Positions 26,060-38,228 are shown, counted from the stretch's first letter. The stretch is 64,000 nt of DNA from JADKCL01 sp046329055 (GCA_046329055.1 JAXLVK010000011.1:21495-85494), one strand, 5' to 3'. Notes: generated by a model not told the origin, from the letters alone. Numbers and translations are program-made.

Positions 26060-26690
26060 ATGAAACCCCAGCACAACACCTCACCCAAACCCTCCAACCC
26101 AAGGAATCTCTCGTCCGTCATCCTTCATCTTTCATCCTTCATCCTTCATCTTCCATCCATCATCCTTCATCTTTCATCCTTCATCTTTCATCCTTCATCC
26201 CTGCACCAGAGGCTTGCACCGAGGAAACCAGAAGTGCTCTCGAAGGGCTCGAAGGCCCTCCTCCTCCCAGCTCTTCTGCTGGCCTTCCTCCCCAGCTGCA
26301 CCAGCATCATCGAAGTCGATATCGATGCCGCTGAGCCCAAGCTCGTGATCGAAGCCGAAGTCAAGGACGGTCCCGGCCCCCAGAAGTCTTCCTGACCACT
26401 GAGCGCTGGCATCGACCAGCCTCTGTTTTCCCCGCCGCAACAGGCGCCACGGTGGTCATCACCGACGATTCCGGCCAGGCCGATACCCTCACCGAGGCCG
26501 CAACAGGCTATTTCCTGACCAGCCACCTCCAGGGGATTCCCGGACACACATACCACCTTGCCGTGGAACATGCCGGCATCTCCTACACCGCAACCCAGCA
26601 CCATGCCCCAGCCAGTCGCCATTGACAGCATGTACAACATCTCCGCATCGGCACTGGGCAGTTCGCGCTATCCGGTTTTCATTGTCATCG
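26060..26690 (+). pseudogene. DUF4249-type lipoprotein gene, frameshifted and truncated
   Basis: DUF4249 lipoproteins normally follow TonB receptors as here. The readable parts are a hydrophobic lipoprotein signal ending LAFLPSC, then IIEVDIDAAEPKLVIEAEVKDGPGP, the family's conserved opening. One base is lost at 26386/26387, after which the frame continues VFLTTERWHRPASVF and TVVITDDSGQADTL. A one-base gain near 26594-26596 leads to STMPQPVAIDSMYN and SSRYPVFIV. Near 26690 the similarity ends abruptly and the DNA becomes the antisense of the HYR gene. Only about half of the usual family length is present. The ATG at 26060 is uncertain because the N-terminus is a heptamer-repeat translation. 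Confidence 0.72.
26117..26200 (+). repeat. 7-bp tandem repeat (TTCATCC/TTCATCT)
   Basis: About 12 imperfect copies of a heptamer alternating between TTCATCC and TTCATCT. In the DUF4249 frame it encodes a 7-residue period (SFILHLS-like). It most resembles slipped-strand microsatellite DNA, placed between the TonB receptor and the lipoprotein signal of its partner. Confidence 0.88.
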
Positions 26691-29600
26691 CTGTTGCCGT
26701 TCACGTCGGTCACAGTCAACACCACGGTATTGGGTCCGGCGACGTTGGCGCAGGTGAAGTTGCTGTTGTTGAGGGTCAAGGAGGCTATCCTGCAGGCATC
26801 GGAGCTGCCGTTGTTCACTTGGCTGACAGTGAGGCTGCCAAGGCCCGCAGAGTTCAATTGGACGGTGACGTTCTGGCAAAGTGCGGTCGGAGGAATCACG
26901 TCTTGCACCAGAACCGTGGAGGCACATGTGCTGGTATTACCGTGAATATCCGTCACCGTGAGCACCACTGTGTTCGGGCCAAGGTTGGCGCAGGTGAAGG
27001 AGCTGTTGTTCAAGCTCACGCTTGCAACGCCGCAGTTGTCGCTGCTGCCATTGTTCACGGCTGTCGTTGTGGTCGAGCCATTGCCTTGGGCATTCAGGGA
27101 GACGGTGACGTTGTTGCACAATGCGTTCGGCGCTTGGTTGTCCACCACCACGACGTTGAAGGTGCAGGAAGAGGTTCCTACGGCATTGGTCACGGTGACC
27201 GTCACGGCGGTTGTACCGACGGGGAAGGTGCTGCCGGATGCCTGGCTATAGGTCACTGTCGGGGTAGGAATACCCGTGAAGGTTGCCGCGTAGGTGGCGG
27301 TTCCGGTGCAAAGGCCGGGGGTATTGTTCACGGTGACAGTGGCCGGGCAGGTCACGGTCGGAGCCACGCCTTGGACGGTCACGGTGAAGGAGCAAGTGGT
27401 GGTAGCACCATTGGCTGCGGTCACAGTGAAGGTGTTCGTGGTCGTGCCAATCGGGAAGGTTGCGCCAGAGGCGAGACCTGCGGTTTGGGCGGTGGTTGCA
27501 CCAGCGCAGTTGTCAGAGCCGATCGGAGCTGTGTAGGTCACAGTCGCGCCTGCAGGGCTGGATGCCGTGGCCAAGATATTGCTCGGGCAGACAATCACCG
27601 GGGGTTGGTTGTCCACGACCGTCACAGTGAAGGAGCAGGTGGCAGTGTTGCCAGCTGCATCGGTCACCCGGAAGGTATTCGTGGTTACGCCGACAGCATA
27701 GCTTGCACCGCTAGCAAAGCCAGCGATTTGGGTCGTTGTGGCGCCAGCGCAGTTGTCCGTGCCGACCGGAGCGGGTAGGTCACGTTGGCTCACGGCTGTC
27801 GTTGTCGTCGAGCCATTGCCTTGGGCATTCAGGGAGACGGTGACGTTGTTGCACAATGCGTTCGGCGCTTGGTTGTCCACCACCACGACGTTGAAGGTGC
27901 AGGAGGACGTTCCCACAGCATTCGTCACGGTGACCGTCACGGCGGTTGTACCGACGGGGAAGGTGCTGCCGGATGCCTGGCTATAGGTCACTGTCGGGGT
28001 AGGAATACCCGTGAAGGTTGCCGCGTAGGTGGCGGTTCCGGTGCAAAGGCCGGGGGTATTGTTCACGGTGACAGTGGCCGGGCAGGTCACGGTCGGAGCC
28101 ACGCCTTGGACGGTCACGGTGAAGGAGCAAGTGGTGGTAGCACCATTGGCTGCGGTCACAGTGAAGGTGTTCGTGGTCGTGCCAATCGGGAAGGTTGCGC
28201 CAGAGGCGAGACCTGCGGTTTGGGCGGTGGTTGCACCAGCGCAGTTGTCAGAGCCGATCGGAGCTGTGTAGGTCACAGTCGCGCCTGCAGGGCTGGAGGC
28301 CGTGGCCAAGATATTGCTCGGGCAGACAATCACCGGGGGTTGGTTGTCCACGACCGTCACAGTGAAGGAGCAGGTGGCAGTGTTGCCAGCTGCATCGGTC
28401 ACCCGGAAGGTATTCGTGGTTACGCCGACAGCATAGCTTGCACCGCTAGCAAAGCCAGCGATTTGGGTCGTTGTGGCGCCAGCGCAGTTGTCCGTGCCGA
28501 CCGGAGCGGTGTAGGTCACGTTGGCTGCACAAGCTCCAGTCGCTGCGTTCACGCTGATGTTGGCCGGGCAGGTGATGACTGGGGCTTGGTTGTCAATCAC
28601 CGTCACGGTGAAGGAGCAGATCGCGGTGTTGCCGCTTGCATCAGTCACACGGAAGGTGTTCGTGGTCACACCAACGGGGTAGCTCGCTCCGCTTGCGGAA
28701 CCAGCAATCTGAGTGGTGGTGGAACCTGCACAGTTGTCGGTGCCAACCGGTGCGGTGTAGTTCACCGTTGCTGCACAAGTTCCGGTCGCTGCATTCACGC
28801 TGATGTTCGCGGGGCAGGTGATCGCAGGTGGCGTATTGTCAACGCGGGTCACGTTGAGGTTGCAGGAGGCTGTGTTGCCGTTGATATCGGTGGCAGTGAT
28901 GGTCACCACTGTGGTTCCAAGACCTGTGACGGTGGTTCCGGAAGCTGGGGATTGCACCAAAGTGACCGCGCCGCAGTTGTCGGAGGACGTGGTGAGAGTG
29001 CGGTAATCGGCCAGGGTTGCCGTGCAGGCGCCACCAAGCACCAGGCTCTGGGCAGATGGGCAGGACACCACAGGGGCGATATTGTCCCGGGTGATGGTGA
29101 CATCGTCCTGGGAATCCACGCAAGCACCGTTGGGCAATGTCCAGCGGAACACGTTGGGGCCCACGCTCAGGCCATTGACCTGGGTGGTGGGGCTGTTGGC
29201 GTTGACAAACGTGCCTGTGCCGGAAACCACCGTCCAGGTGCCGATGCCCGTTGCCGGGGTATTGGCTGCAAGCGTGGCGGAGGTGCCGCATTGGAATTGG
29301 TCAACTCCTGCATTGGAGGCGGTGAACTGGTCCACAGTGACAGCCACAGAGTTGGAAGTGGCCGCTCCGCATCCGACGCCCGTCGCGCTGACCACGACAT
29401 TGTAGTAGCGAATGGCGGTGAGGGCTGTGGTGGTATAGGTGGCAGCCGTCGCGCCCACAATCGGTGTGAAGGTGACGTTATCTGTGGAGATTTGCCATTG
29501 GTAGCTGATTGAGCCTGTGCCGCCGCTCACGCTGCTGGTCAGGTTGGCTGTGCTGCCGCTGCAAATGGTGGTGCCGCCGCCAACGGTTGCCGTCAGGTCC

Positions 29601-32600
29601 GGCACAACCGTCACCAACTGGGAGGGCGAATTCGCGGAACCGCAGCCGGCGCCCGTTGCGCTGACCACCACTCGGTAGTAGGTGCTGCTGGACAGGGTCG
29701 GGGTAGTGTAAGAGGGCGACGTTGCTCCAGGGATGTTTGTGAAGGTCACATTGTCCGAGGAGGACTGCCATTGGTAGGTGATGGCGCCCGTGCCGCCAGT
29801 CACAGAGCTGCTCAGTGTGGCATTACCGCCATTGCAGATGGTGGTGGCGCCTGCGGACGTGGCGACAAGGTTGCCAAACACAGTCACCGCGAAGCTACCT
29901 GATGTGGCCGGGTCACAGCTGGAACCTGTGCAGCTGTAGGTGGCGCGGTAATAGGTGGTGGCGGTCAGGGCTGGCGTGACATACGTGGTGGAGTTGGCCC
30001 CGGGGATATTCGTGAAGGTCACGTTGTCGGTGGAGGACTGCCACTGGACCGTACAGGTACCGATGCCGCCGCTGACTGTGCTGGTGAGCGTGGCGGTGGC
30101 TCCTGAACAAATGTTGGCAGCACCTGTCGCGGAAATGGTCGGATCCGGGGCCACGGTGATGGTCGCGGATGCACACGCCGTGGTATTGCAGGTGCCTGTG
30201 ATGCGGACGAAATAGGTGGTCGTGGTGGTCGGAAGCACCGTCAATGTGCTTCCCGAGCCCAAGAAGGTGCCGCCGCAACTTCCCGCATACCACTGGTAGC
30301 TGGCCCCGGTTCCCAATGAGCCGCCCACGGCGGTCAGTTGGGTGCTGCCGCCCACGCACATCGTGGACACCGTGGCGCTGACTGAGGTCGGGGCCACAGA
30401 GGCAGTCTGGAATGTGATCACGACATCATCCGTGGAGGCTGCGCAGGGGGCATTGGTGATGGACCACCGCAGGGTGTAGGACGAGCCAGCCGTTCCTGTG
30501 AAAGTCGAGGTAGGGCTGGCCGTGTTGGAGAATGATCCACCTACACCCGCGACCACCGTCCAAAGGCCCGTGCCGATGGAGGGAGTATTGGCCGCCAAGG
30601 TGACTGTCGTTGCACAGACCGTCTGGTCGGGGCCAGCGTTGGAGGCGGTGGGCAATGGGAGCACTGTCACGGCGCGGGATGCAGTCGCGGTGCAACCGAC
30701 CCCACTCGTCACCGTGACCGTGTAGTTGGTGGTGGCACCGGGAGCCACGGTGATGGAAGCTGTGGTCGCACCCGTACTCCAGGCATAAGTTCCGCCACCG
30801 CTCGCGGTCAATGTTGTGGATTGACCTGTGCAGATGGTGTTGGTTCCTGTGATGGCTGCTGTCGGAAGTGCATTTACGGTCACTGTAGCCGATGCGGTGT
30901 TGACGCAACCTGCCGCACTTGTCACTGTGACGGTGTACAGGGTGGACGATGCTGGGTTCACAGTGATGGCTGCCGACGTGGCGCCAGTACTCCATATATA
31001 TGTGCCACCACCGCTTGCAGTCAGCGTCGTGGATTGGCCGGAACAGATGGAGAGGGTACCGGAGACCGATGCAGCAGGCAGCGGGTTCACTGTGACTGTC
31101 CGAGAAGCTGTCGCGGTACATCCGGCTGCACTCGTCACTGTCACTGTATAAGTAGTGGTCGCAGCAGGGCTCACGCTGATGCTGGCCGAGGTCGCGCCTG
31201 TGCTCCACAGGTAGGTGCCGCCACCGCTTGCGGTCAAGGTGGTGCTTTGACCGCTACAGATGGTATTGGTGCCAGCGACCGCTGCCGTCGGCAACGCATT
31301 CACGACCACGGTCGCGCTCGTGCTGTTCACGCAGCCCGCAGCGCTTGTGACGGTTACTGAATAGGTGGTATTCGAAGTGGGAGCTACGGTGATGGAGGCT
31401 GAGGTCGCACCTGTATTCCATAGGTAGGTGCCACCACCGCTCGCTGTCAATGTCGTGGACTGACCTGTACAGATCGAGGTCGTTCCAGAAATCGAGGGCG
31501 ATGGCAACGGATTCACTGTGACCGTCACCGAGGCGCAAGCTGTGGTATTGCATGTTCCGGATGCCCGGACGAAATAGGTCGTCGTCGAGGTGGGCGATAC
31601 CGTCAAGGTGGGTCCGCTACCAATCACCGCGCTGGCGCAAGAGCCAGCAAACCATTGATAGCTCGCACCCGTTCCGAGGCTCCCCCCTACTTGGGTGAGC
31701 GTGGTGGAACCACCAGGACAGAGCGACGTCACCCCCGAGATGGAGGTTGGCTGCGTCGAAAGCGTATTTACCGTGACAGTCACAGGCACCCTGGCGCTTT
31801 CACAGCCAGTGGTGGTATTGTACTGCGATACATAGACTGTGGTCGTTGCCGAGTACGAGGCGGTATAGGAGTTGCCGGAAGCCAGCAATGTTCCACCTGA
31901 GGCTGCATTGTACCATCGGAAGGAAAAGCCCAACCCGGCAGGGGTACCTGACAAAGTTGCTGAGCCTGCCCCACAGATGGTGGTGCCTGCAACGGATGGA
32001 GTTGCGGGGACTGCGTTCACGGTGATGGTCGTGCTGGAGCTGGCACTGCAAGGGGCCACACCAACAGTGTAGCTGATGGTATGGGTGCCGACACCAGCTG
32101 TGGATGGGGTGAAAATTCCCGTGGAAGATGTGCCGGGCCCACTCCAGGTGCCTCCCGCGTCAGCAGCGACGAGTTGGAAAGCAGGCGTATTTGCGCAGAC
32201 TGGACCTGCAGGTGTGATGGCCGGGTTTGGCGCGCCTGCTTGAGCACCATTCGGCGCCAAAGTCAGCGTGAAGGAGGTGGGGCTACCCGCCTGCAGACCG
32301 CTCCAGTTCTCCACCACTACCATGATGTTCTGACCAGCGACCACGTTGGGAGCTGGCACAGAGGATGAACAGGTGTAGAAGGAGCCGAATTGGTTACAGC
32401 CACCCGCAGCTGCGGCGTAGTTGCAACCAATCTGGTTGGCAGTGTTCTGAATCGCTGTACACGGCGCTACACCTGTGGGCACGTTGAACACCGCCACGTC
32501 CAGGTAACCGAAGTTGGTATTGCCCTGGATGAGCATGTTCAGCGGGCCGGACGTGGAGATGTTCAGCATGATGTAGGCCACATTGGGGCCGGACCAGTTC

Positions 32601-32776
32601 AGACAGGTACTCACTGCCGGACCCTTGGTCACAAAAGAGAATGGTCCAGCCGTGCCGGAAACACAGATGGAGGTGTTGACGTTGCACTGCGAACGTGCAT
32701 CCTGCGGCATCACCAACAGCAGCAGGGCTGTGAGGACACCGATCCACTTGAGGGTTTTGTGCGTCGATTGATTCAT
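26489..32776 (-). CDS. Giant secreted Ig-like/HYR repeat protein, 3' truncated at ~26690
   Basis: The frame spans 2095 codons, but only about the first 2029 residues are genuine. After VTDVNGNS near 26692 the translation is the antisense of the DUF4249 fragment. The signal peptide is MNQSTHKTLKWIGVLTALLLLVMP...RSQ. The N-terminal domain (~30-190) is beta-rich with paired Cys. Then come Ig-like units (~250-1230), including four 71-residue tandem repeats (ICxGQSTTLTASGGGTYLW). HYR-type modules (~1235-2029) carry DNCAGATT, ATCSFTVTVVDNQ and PVIxCP motifs. A 735-bp duplication lies inside the HYR part. No sorting tail survives, though such proteins normally end in a T9SS type B domain. It is likely a surface adhesin or matrix protein. 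It is co-transcribed after the gene at 32784. Confidence 0.85.
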   Translation of the reverse strand: MNQSTHKTLKWIGVLTALLLLVMPQDARSQCNVNTSICVSGTAGPFSFVTKGPAVSTCLNWSGPNVAYIMLNISTSGPLNMLIQGNTNFGYLDVAVFNVPTGVAPCTAIQNTANQIGCNYAAAAGGCNQFGSFYTCSSSVPAPNVVAGQNIMVVVENWSGLQAGSPTSFTLTLAPNGAQAGAPNPAITPAGPVCANTPAFQLVAADAGGTWSGPGTSSTGIFTPSTAGVGTHTISYTVGVAPCSASSSTTITVNAVPATPSVAGTTICGAGSATLSGTPAGLGFSFRWYNAASGGTLLASGNSYTASYSATTTVYVSQYNTTTGCESARVPVTVTVNTLSTQPTSISGVTSLCPGGSTTLTQVGGSLGTGASYQWFAGSCASAVIGSGPTLTVSPTSTTTYFVRASGTCNTTACASVTVTVNPLPSPSISGTTSICTGQSTTLTASGGGTYLWNTGATSASITVAPTSNTTYSVTVTSAAGCVNSTSATVVVNALPTAAVAGTNTICSGQSTTLTASGGGTYLWSTGATSASISVSPAATTTYTVTVTSAAGCTATASRTVTVNPLPAASVSGTLSICSGQSTTLTASGGGTYIWSTGATSAAITVNPASSTLYTVTVTSAAGCVNTASATVTVNALPTAAITGTNTICTGQSTTLTASGGGTYAWSTGATTASITVAPGATTNYTVTVTSGVGCTATASRAVTVLPLPTASNAGPDQTVCATTVTLAANTPSIGTGLWTVVAGVGGSFSNTASPTSTFTGTAGSSYTLRWSITNAPCAASTDDVVITFQTASVAPTSVSATVSTMCVGGSTQLTAVGGSLGTGASYQWYAGSCGGTFLGSGSTLTVLPTTTTTYFVRITGTCNTTACASATITVAPDPTISATGAANICSGATATLTSTVSGGIGTCTVQWQSSTDNVTFTNIPGANSTTYVTPALTATTYYRATYSCTGSSCDPATSGSFAVTVFGNLVATSAGATTICNGGNATLSSSVTGGTGAITYQWQSSSDNVTFTNIPGATSPSYTTPTLSSSTYYRVVVSATGAGCGSANSPSQLVTVVPDLTATVGGGTTICSGSTANLTSSVSGGTGSISYQWQISTDNVTFTPIVGATAATYTTTALTAIRYYNVVVSATGVGCGAATSNSVAVTVDQFTASNAGVDQFQCGTSATLAANTPATGIGTWTVVSGTGTFVNANSPTTQVNGLSVGPNVFRWTLPNGACVDSQDDVTITRDNIAPVVSCPSAQSLVLGGACTATLADYRTLTTSSDNCGAVTLVQSPASGTTVTGLGTTVVTITATDINGNTASCNLNVTRVDNTPPAITCPANISVNAATGTCAATVNYTAPVGTDNCAGSTTTQIAGSASGASYPVGVTTNTFRVTDASGNTAICSFTVTVIDNQAPVITCPANISVNAATGACAANVTYTAPVGTDNCAGATTTQIAGFASGASYAVGVTTNTFRVTDAAGNTATCSFTVTVVDNQPPVIVCPSNILATASSPAGATVTYTAPIGSDNCAGATTAQTAGLASGATFPIGTTTNTFTVTAANGATTTCSFTVTVQGVAPTVTCPATVTVNNTPGLCTGTATYAATFTGIPTPTVTYSQASGSTFPVGTTAVTVTVTNAVGTSSCTFNVVVVDNQAPNALCNNVTVSLNAQGNGSTTTTAVSQRDLPAPVGTDNCAGATTTQIAGFASGASYAVGVTTNTFRVTDAAGNTATCSFTVTVVDNQPPVIVCPSNILATASSPAGATVTYTAPIGSDNCAGATTAQTAGLASGATFPIGTTTNTFTVTAANGATTTCSFTVTVQGVAPTVTCPATVTVNNTPGLCTGTATYAATFTGIPTPTVTYSQASGSTFPVGTTAVTVTVTNAVGTSSCTFNVVVVDNQAPNALCNNVTVSLNAQGNGSTTTTAVNNGSSDNCGVASVSLNNSSFTCANLGPNTVVLTVTDIHGNTSTCASTVLVQDVIPPTALCQNVTVQLNSAGLGSLTVSQVNNGSSDACRIASLTLNNSNFTCANVAGPNTVVLTVTDVNGNSDDNENRIARTAQCRCGDVVHAVNGDWLGHGAGLRCRRCRHVPRQGGMCVRESPGGGWSGNSLLRPR
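27056..28526. repeat. Tandem duplication of a 735/736-bp unit inside the HYR gene
   Basis: Copy A 27056-27790 and copy B 27791-28526 are nearly identical, with only scattered substitutions (for example near 27073, 27170-27185 and 27552) and one single-base deletion in copy A near 27774. Each unit encodes about 245 residues covering roughly three HYR modules. The near identity indicates a recent duplication or an assembly artefact. Confidence 0.92.
30690..31510 (-). repeat. Four 213-bp tandem repeats in the giant gene
   Basis: The anchor CAGAT recurs at exact 213-base steps (about 30832, 31045, 31258, 31471). Each unit encodes 71 residues with ICxGQSTTLTASGGGTYxW...TVTSAAGC. Similarity is high at protein level and moderate at DNA level. 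Confidence 0.85.
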
Positions 32777-32783
32777 GATTTCC

Positions 32784-33458
32784 TTAGTTGTTGGGTTGGA
32801 TCACGTTGCAGCCTAGAAGATTGAAAAATGACTGGACATCCGCATCGGCGGCGCCTTTCAGTATCGTTGCCTGAACCTTCTGACCTTGGAATTCCAATGA
32901 GGTCAGCTGGGGGTACATGTTTTTCGTTCTGGAGATGAACATCGACTCTCGGCCAGGGGCGATCGAAATCTGCGAAGTGAACGCGCAGAAATAACCTCCG
33001 GCGAACTCCGTCACTGCCCCAAGCTTGCTTTCCGGAGCCTGCACCGAGATGTCTTTGCCAGCCTGCGTCCTTAGAATCCAAGGCACGCCTGCTGCGGATC
33101 CGGCCTTGACCACCGTCAGCACCTCGCCAGCAATCTGGCTCCAAGCTGCGCCATCGTAGTACCAGTAACCGGACTTGGAATCAACTTGATAGACCAGGAG
33201 CCCCTTCGACTTTTCGGTCAAGCTCATGCGGTTCGCCTCCACCATCCTGGGAATGATCAGCATCGTTCCTGGCTTCAATCCTGAAACGCCATCGATTCCA
33301 AAGGGGAGATCATCCCCAGCTGCCTTCAAGGCGACGGCACTGGAAGCAAAGACCATGAACAGGATCAAAAATTGTAGGCCGCTGACAAATTTGCCGATGA
33401 GCAAATGTCCCTTGGCCCACTGAAGCAGGGGATTGGAAATAGTTGATTGTGAAACCAT
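32784..33458 (-). CDS. Small secreted or membrane-anchored protein preceding the HYR gene
   Basis: 224 residues from the ATG at 33458; a longer reading from 33509 adds 17 Arg-rich residues with no clear role. A hydrophobic segment (FVSGLQFLILFMVFASSAVAL, ~residues 23-43) could be an uncleaved anchor or a late signal peptide. The mature part has IDGVSGLKPGTMLIIPRM and GLLVYQVDSKSGYWYYDGAAW, a motif often seen in tail-fibre-like or surface proteins of Bacteroidota. The stop is seven bases before the start of the giant HYR gene, so the two form one operon. It may help display or assembly of the giant protein; this is inference from position only. Confidence 0.75.
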   Translation of the reverse strand: MVSQSTISNPLLQWAKGHLLIGKFVSGLQFLILFMVFASSAVALKAAGDDLPFGIDGVSGLKPGTMLIIPRMVEANRMSLTEKSKGLLVYQVDSKSGYWYYDGAAWSQIAGEVLTVVKAGSAAGVPWILRTQAGKDISVQAPESKLGAVTEFAGGYFCAFTSQISIAPGRESMFISRTKNMYPQLTSLEFQGQKVQATILKGAADADVQSFFNLLGCNVIQPNN

Positions 33459-33849
33459 AAGATCAGGGTTTGAAAAACATCTCCTCTTAAACCTTACATC
33501 CAGAAGCACGCCTCCAGACGCAGAACAGGCGAAAACAAGGACGATCTACAGGTAGTCTAAGATCATTCTAATAAGCCGAATTATACAGAATTTGACCAGC
33601 ACTACTCCAAAAGCACTGTTTTTCGCCGCCGAAAACAAGTAAGAATTTCCCACTTTTCCAAGATAAACTTTACATGAACACCAGCCCTAATTCCCGTATG
33701 TCAATTCCAATGTCCCCGATCAACTAACCTCTCAAGAACTATCCACCAACAAGGATCATCTATCAACATTCGCCGCAGACCTTTCCCTCTTCCCTCCTTT
33801 CTCCTAATTTTGCCGCCGTTTGTTGGACTGAAATCACAGCTTTTTTGAT
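33459..33849. promoter_or_regulatory. Divergent intergenic region with possible gcvP promoter
   Basis: These 391 bases lie between divergent genes and are visibly AT-richer than the rest. TAATTTTG (33805-33812) matches the -7 consensus TANNTTTG 38 bases before the gcvP ATG, but no TTG is present at the expected -33 distance. I see no ORF or RNA-like structure here. Confidence 0.45.
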
Positions 33850-36744
<2,895 letters not shown>

Positions 36745-36748
36745 GGTC

Positions 36749-37426
36749 ATGCCTCGCGCCCACTCGAAGGCCATTCCGTGGCCCAAGCTCGCCCCGGCGA
36801 TCTGGATCACGGCCCTTTGGGTGGGCGCTTTCTTTTGCCCCAACCCCTCGTTTTCCCAATCCAAGTTCCAGCAATTCCGGAACCTCCCCGGCCCAGTGAA
36901 ATCCTGGGTCATCGGGCATATCTGGACTGCGTCCAAAGCCCAGCGGCTCACCAACATCGCCTTGCAAGCCTTGCCTGCGGCCTCCCAAGACCCAAGGCTG
37001 GACCATGACCCGATTGGTGGCAGGCTCGACGCATTCCGCCATGGGTATTGGATGGCATTGCTCGGGCAGGAGTTCCGGGCGGGCAAGGCGCGGAGCCTCG
37101 GCAGGGCCTACGAACGCAGCAACTACCTGCAGTGGAAGCGCGGCCAACTCGAAGACGGCGGCGTCCAGGACAGTTGCAGCAGCAAGATGGACCTGCTCAA
37201 CAACGAGGTCGGCATCCGGATCGGGAGGGTGAATCGGGAGATTGGAAACGCCGAACTCGCTGGAATGGTCATGGACAGCGTGGCTGCAGGCGCGTTTTGG
37301 GTCATCTCCAAGGACAGCGACGGACGCTCCCTCGATGCGCAGGGCAACGAGCTTCCAGATTCCGAATGGAAAGGCAAATGGGTGAACCGACGCATCCTCC
37401 TGCGTTCGAACGCTTTGCGTCCCTAA
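36749..37426 (+). CDS. Exported DUF6973-like protein
   Basis: 225 residues from the ATG at 36749, four bases after the gcvP stop. A hydrophobic segment (~residues 13-32) ending NPSFSQ acts as a signal peptide. The mature core contains DAFRHGYWMALLGQEF, LGRAYERSNY and MDLLNNEVGIRIG, the His/Asn-rich helical pattern I associate with DUF6973-type domains, whose activity is not established. The close spacing to gcvP suggests co-transcription, but there is no evident functional link to glycine metabolism. The family assignment is moderate. Confidence 0.72.
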   Translation: MPRAHSKAIPWPKLAPAIWITALWVGAFFCPNPSFSQSKFQQFRNLPGPVKSWVIGHIWTASKAQRLTNIALQALPAASQDPRLDHDPIGGRLDAFRHGYWMALLGQEFRAGKARSLGRAYERSNYLQWKRGQLEDGGVQDSCSSKMDLLNNEVGIRIGRVNREIGNAELAGMVMDSVAAGAFWVISKDSDGRSLDAQGNELPDSEWKGKWVNRRILLRSNALRP

Positions 37427-37553
37427 GATTGGTTGGTTGTTGGATTTGGAGGTGGCTGCCGTTTGTTAAGTAGTTGCGCCGGATCATTTTCGGACAGGTG
37501 CCGTATCTGGCTCGTTTCCCCTTCGTAGCTGTTCCGTATTGAATCCGAGGTGG

Positions 37554-37630
37554 GTCCCAAGTGAGTCCCAAGATGGTACACCGCAGCTACACCCGTGCTA
37601 CACCCATCCTACACCCAATTTACACCCAGA
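37554..37630. repeat. Seven 11-bp iterons in a 314-bp intergenic region
   Basis: Units start at 37554, 37565, 37576, 37587, 37598, 37609 and 37620, each exactly 11 bases apart. The first two share GTCCCAAG, the third is GTACACCG, and the next four are (C/T)TACACCC. An eighth, weaker unit may start at 37543. The rest of the 37427-37740 gap shows no ORF. The one-helical-turn phasing suggests a protein-binding array or a decayed minisatellite. Confidence 0.8.
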
Positions 37631-37740
37631 GGCCATTTTTCGAATAAATCCATGGTGCCAAGAAGCTCCGCGAATGTCAGGCACTTTACTTTCCAACACA
37701 GGAATTGGTAACGATCCAAGCCTTAACTTAGCAGCGCTTT

Positions 37741-38211
37741 ATGCATACGGGAGAATACTACAATCAGCAGGAGGAGCAATCGGAGCTCTTGGCCAGGCGT
37801 CGGAAGATTCGTCGTTGGGACCTTGGCACCAATTGGGTGGCGGTCATGCTCATTTCCTTCATCGGATTTTGGATCCTGCTCACCGACATCGAGACCTACC
37901 AATCCGAGAAGATCTTCTTCCGGATGATCAACGATGGCATCAAGGTAGAGGAGATCGATGATCCCTACATGAAACGTGGCATGGAGCGCAACCAGCAATA
38001 CCTGGGCACATCCGCCAGCTCATTTTTCATTGCCAAATGGAAATGGCGGGTGGCGATCTATCTCGTCGCCATCCTGCTCCCGCTCGCAGTTGCGACCAAC
38101 CGCGCCCTGCGCTACGACCGCTTCCGCGCCAATTGGCTCTACTTCGTATTGGTGGGGGTCTCGATCGCGTATGCGGTCTATTTCTACGGCCGATTCAGCC
38201 ACTTCTGGTAG
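37741..38211 (+). CDS. Small integral membrane protein, three predicted membrane segments
   Basis: 156 residues. The N-terminus is charged (RRRKIRRW) and followed by a first hydrophobic segment (NWVAVMLISFIGFWILL, ~32-48). A polar stretch with ERNQQYLGTSASSFF precedes two further hydrophobic segments (~100-117 and ~132-150), ending FSHFW. I do not recognise the family. It follows the iteron array and is convergent with the FMN reductase gene 17 bases away. Confidence 0.7.
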   Translation: MHTGEYYNQQEEQSELLARRRKIRRWDLGTNWVAVMLISFIGFWILLTDIETYQSEKIFFRMINDGIKVEEIDDPYMKRGMERNQQYLGTSASSFFIAKWKWRVAIYLVAILLPLAVATNRALRYDRFRANWLYFVLVGVSIAYAVYFYGRFSHFW

Positions 38212-38228
38212 CCTCCTGATCCCGAGCC

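Noticed and set aside
26117..26200. CRISPR-like repeat array
   Set aside because: The unit is 7 bases with no spacers; it is a microsatellite.
37554..37630. CRISPR or tRNA-like structure
   Set aside because: 11-base contiguous repeats without spacers and no cloverleaf pairing.
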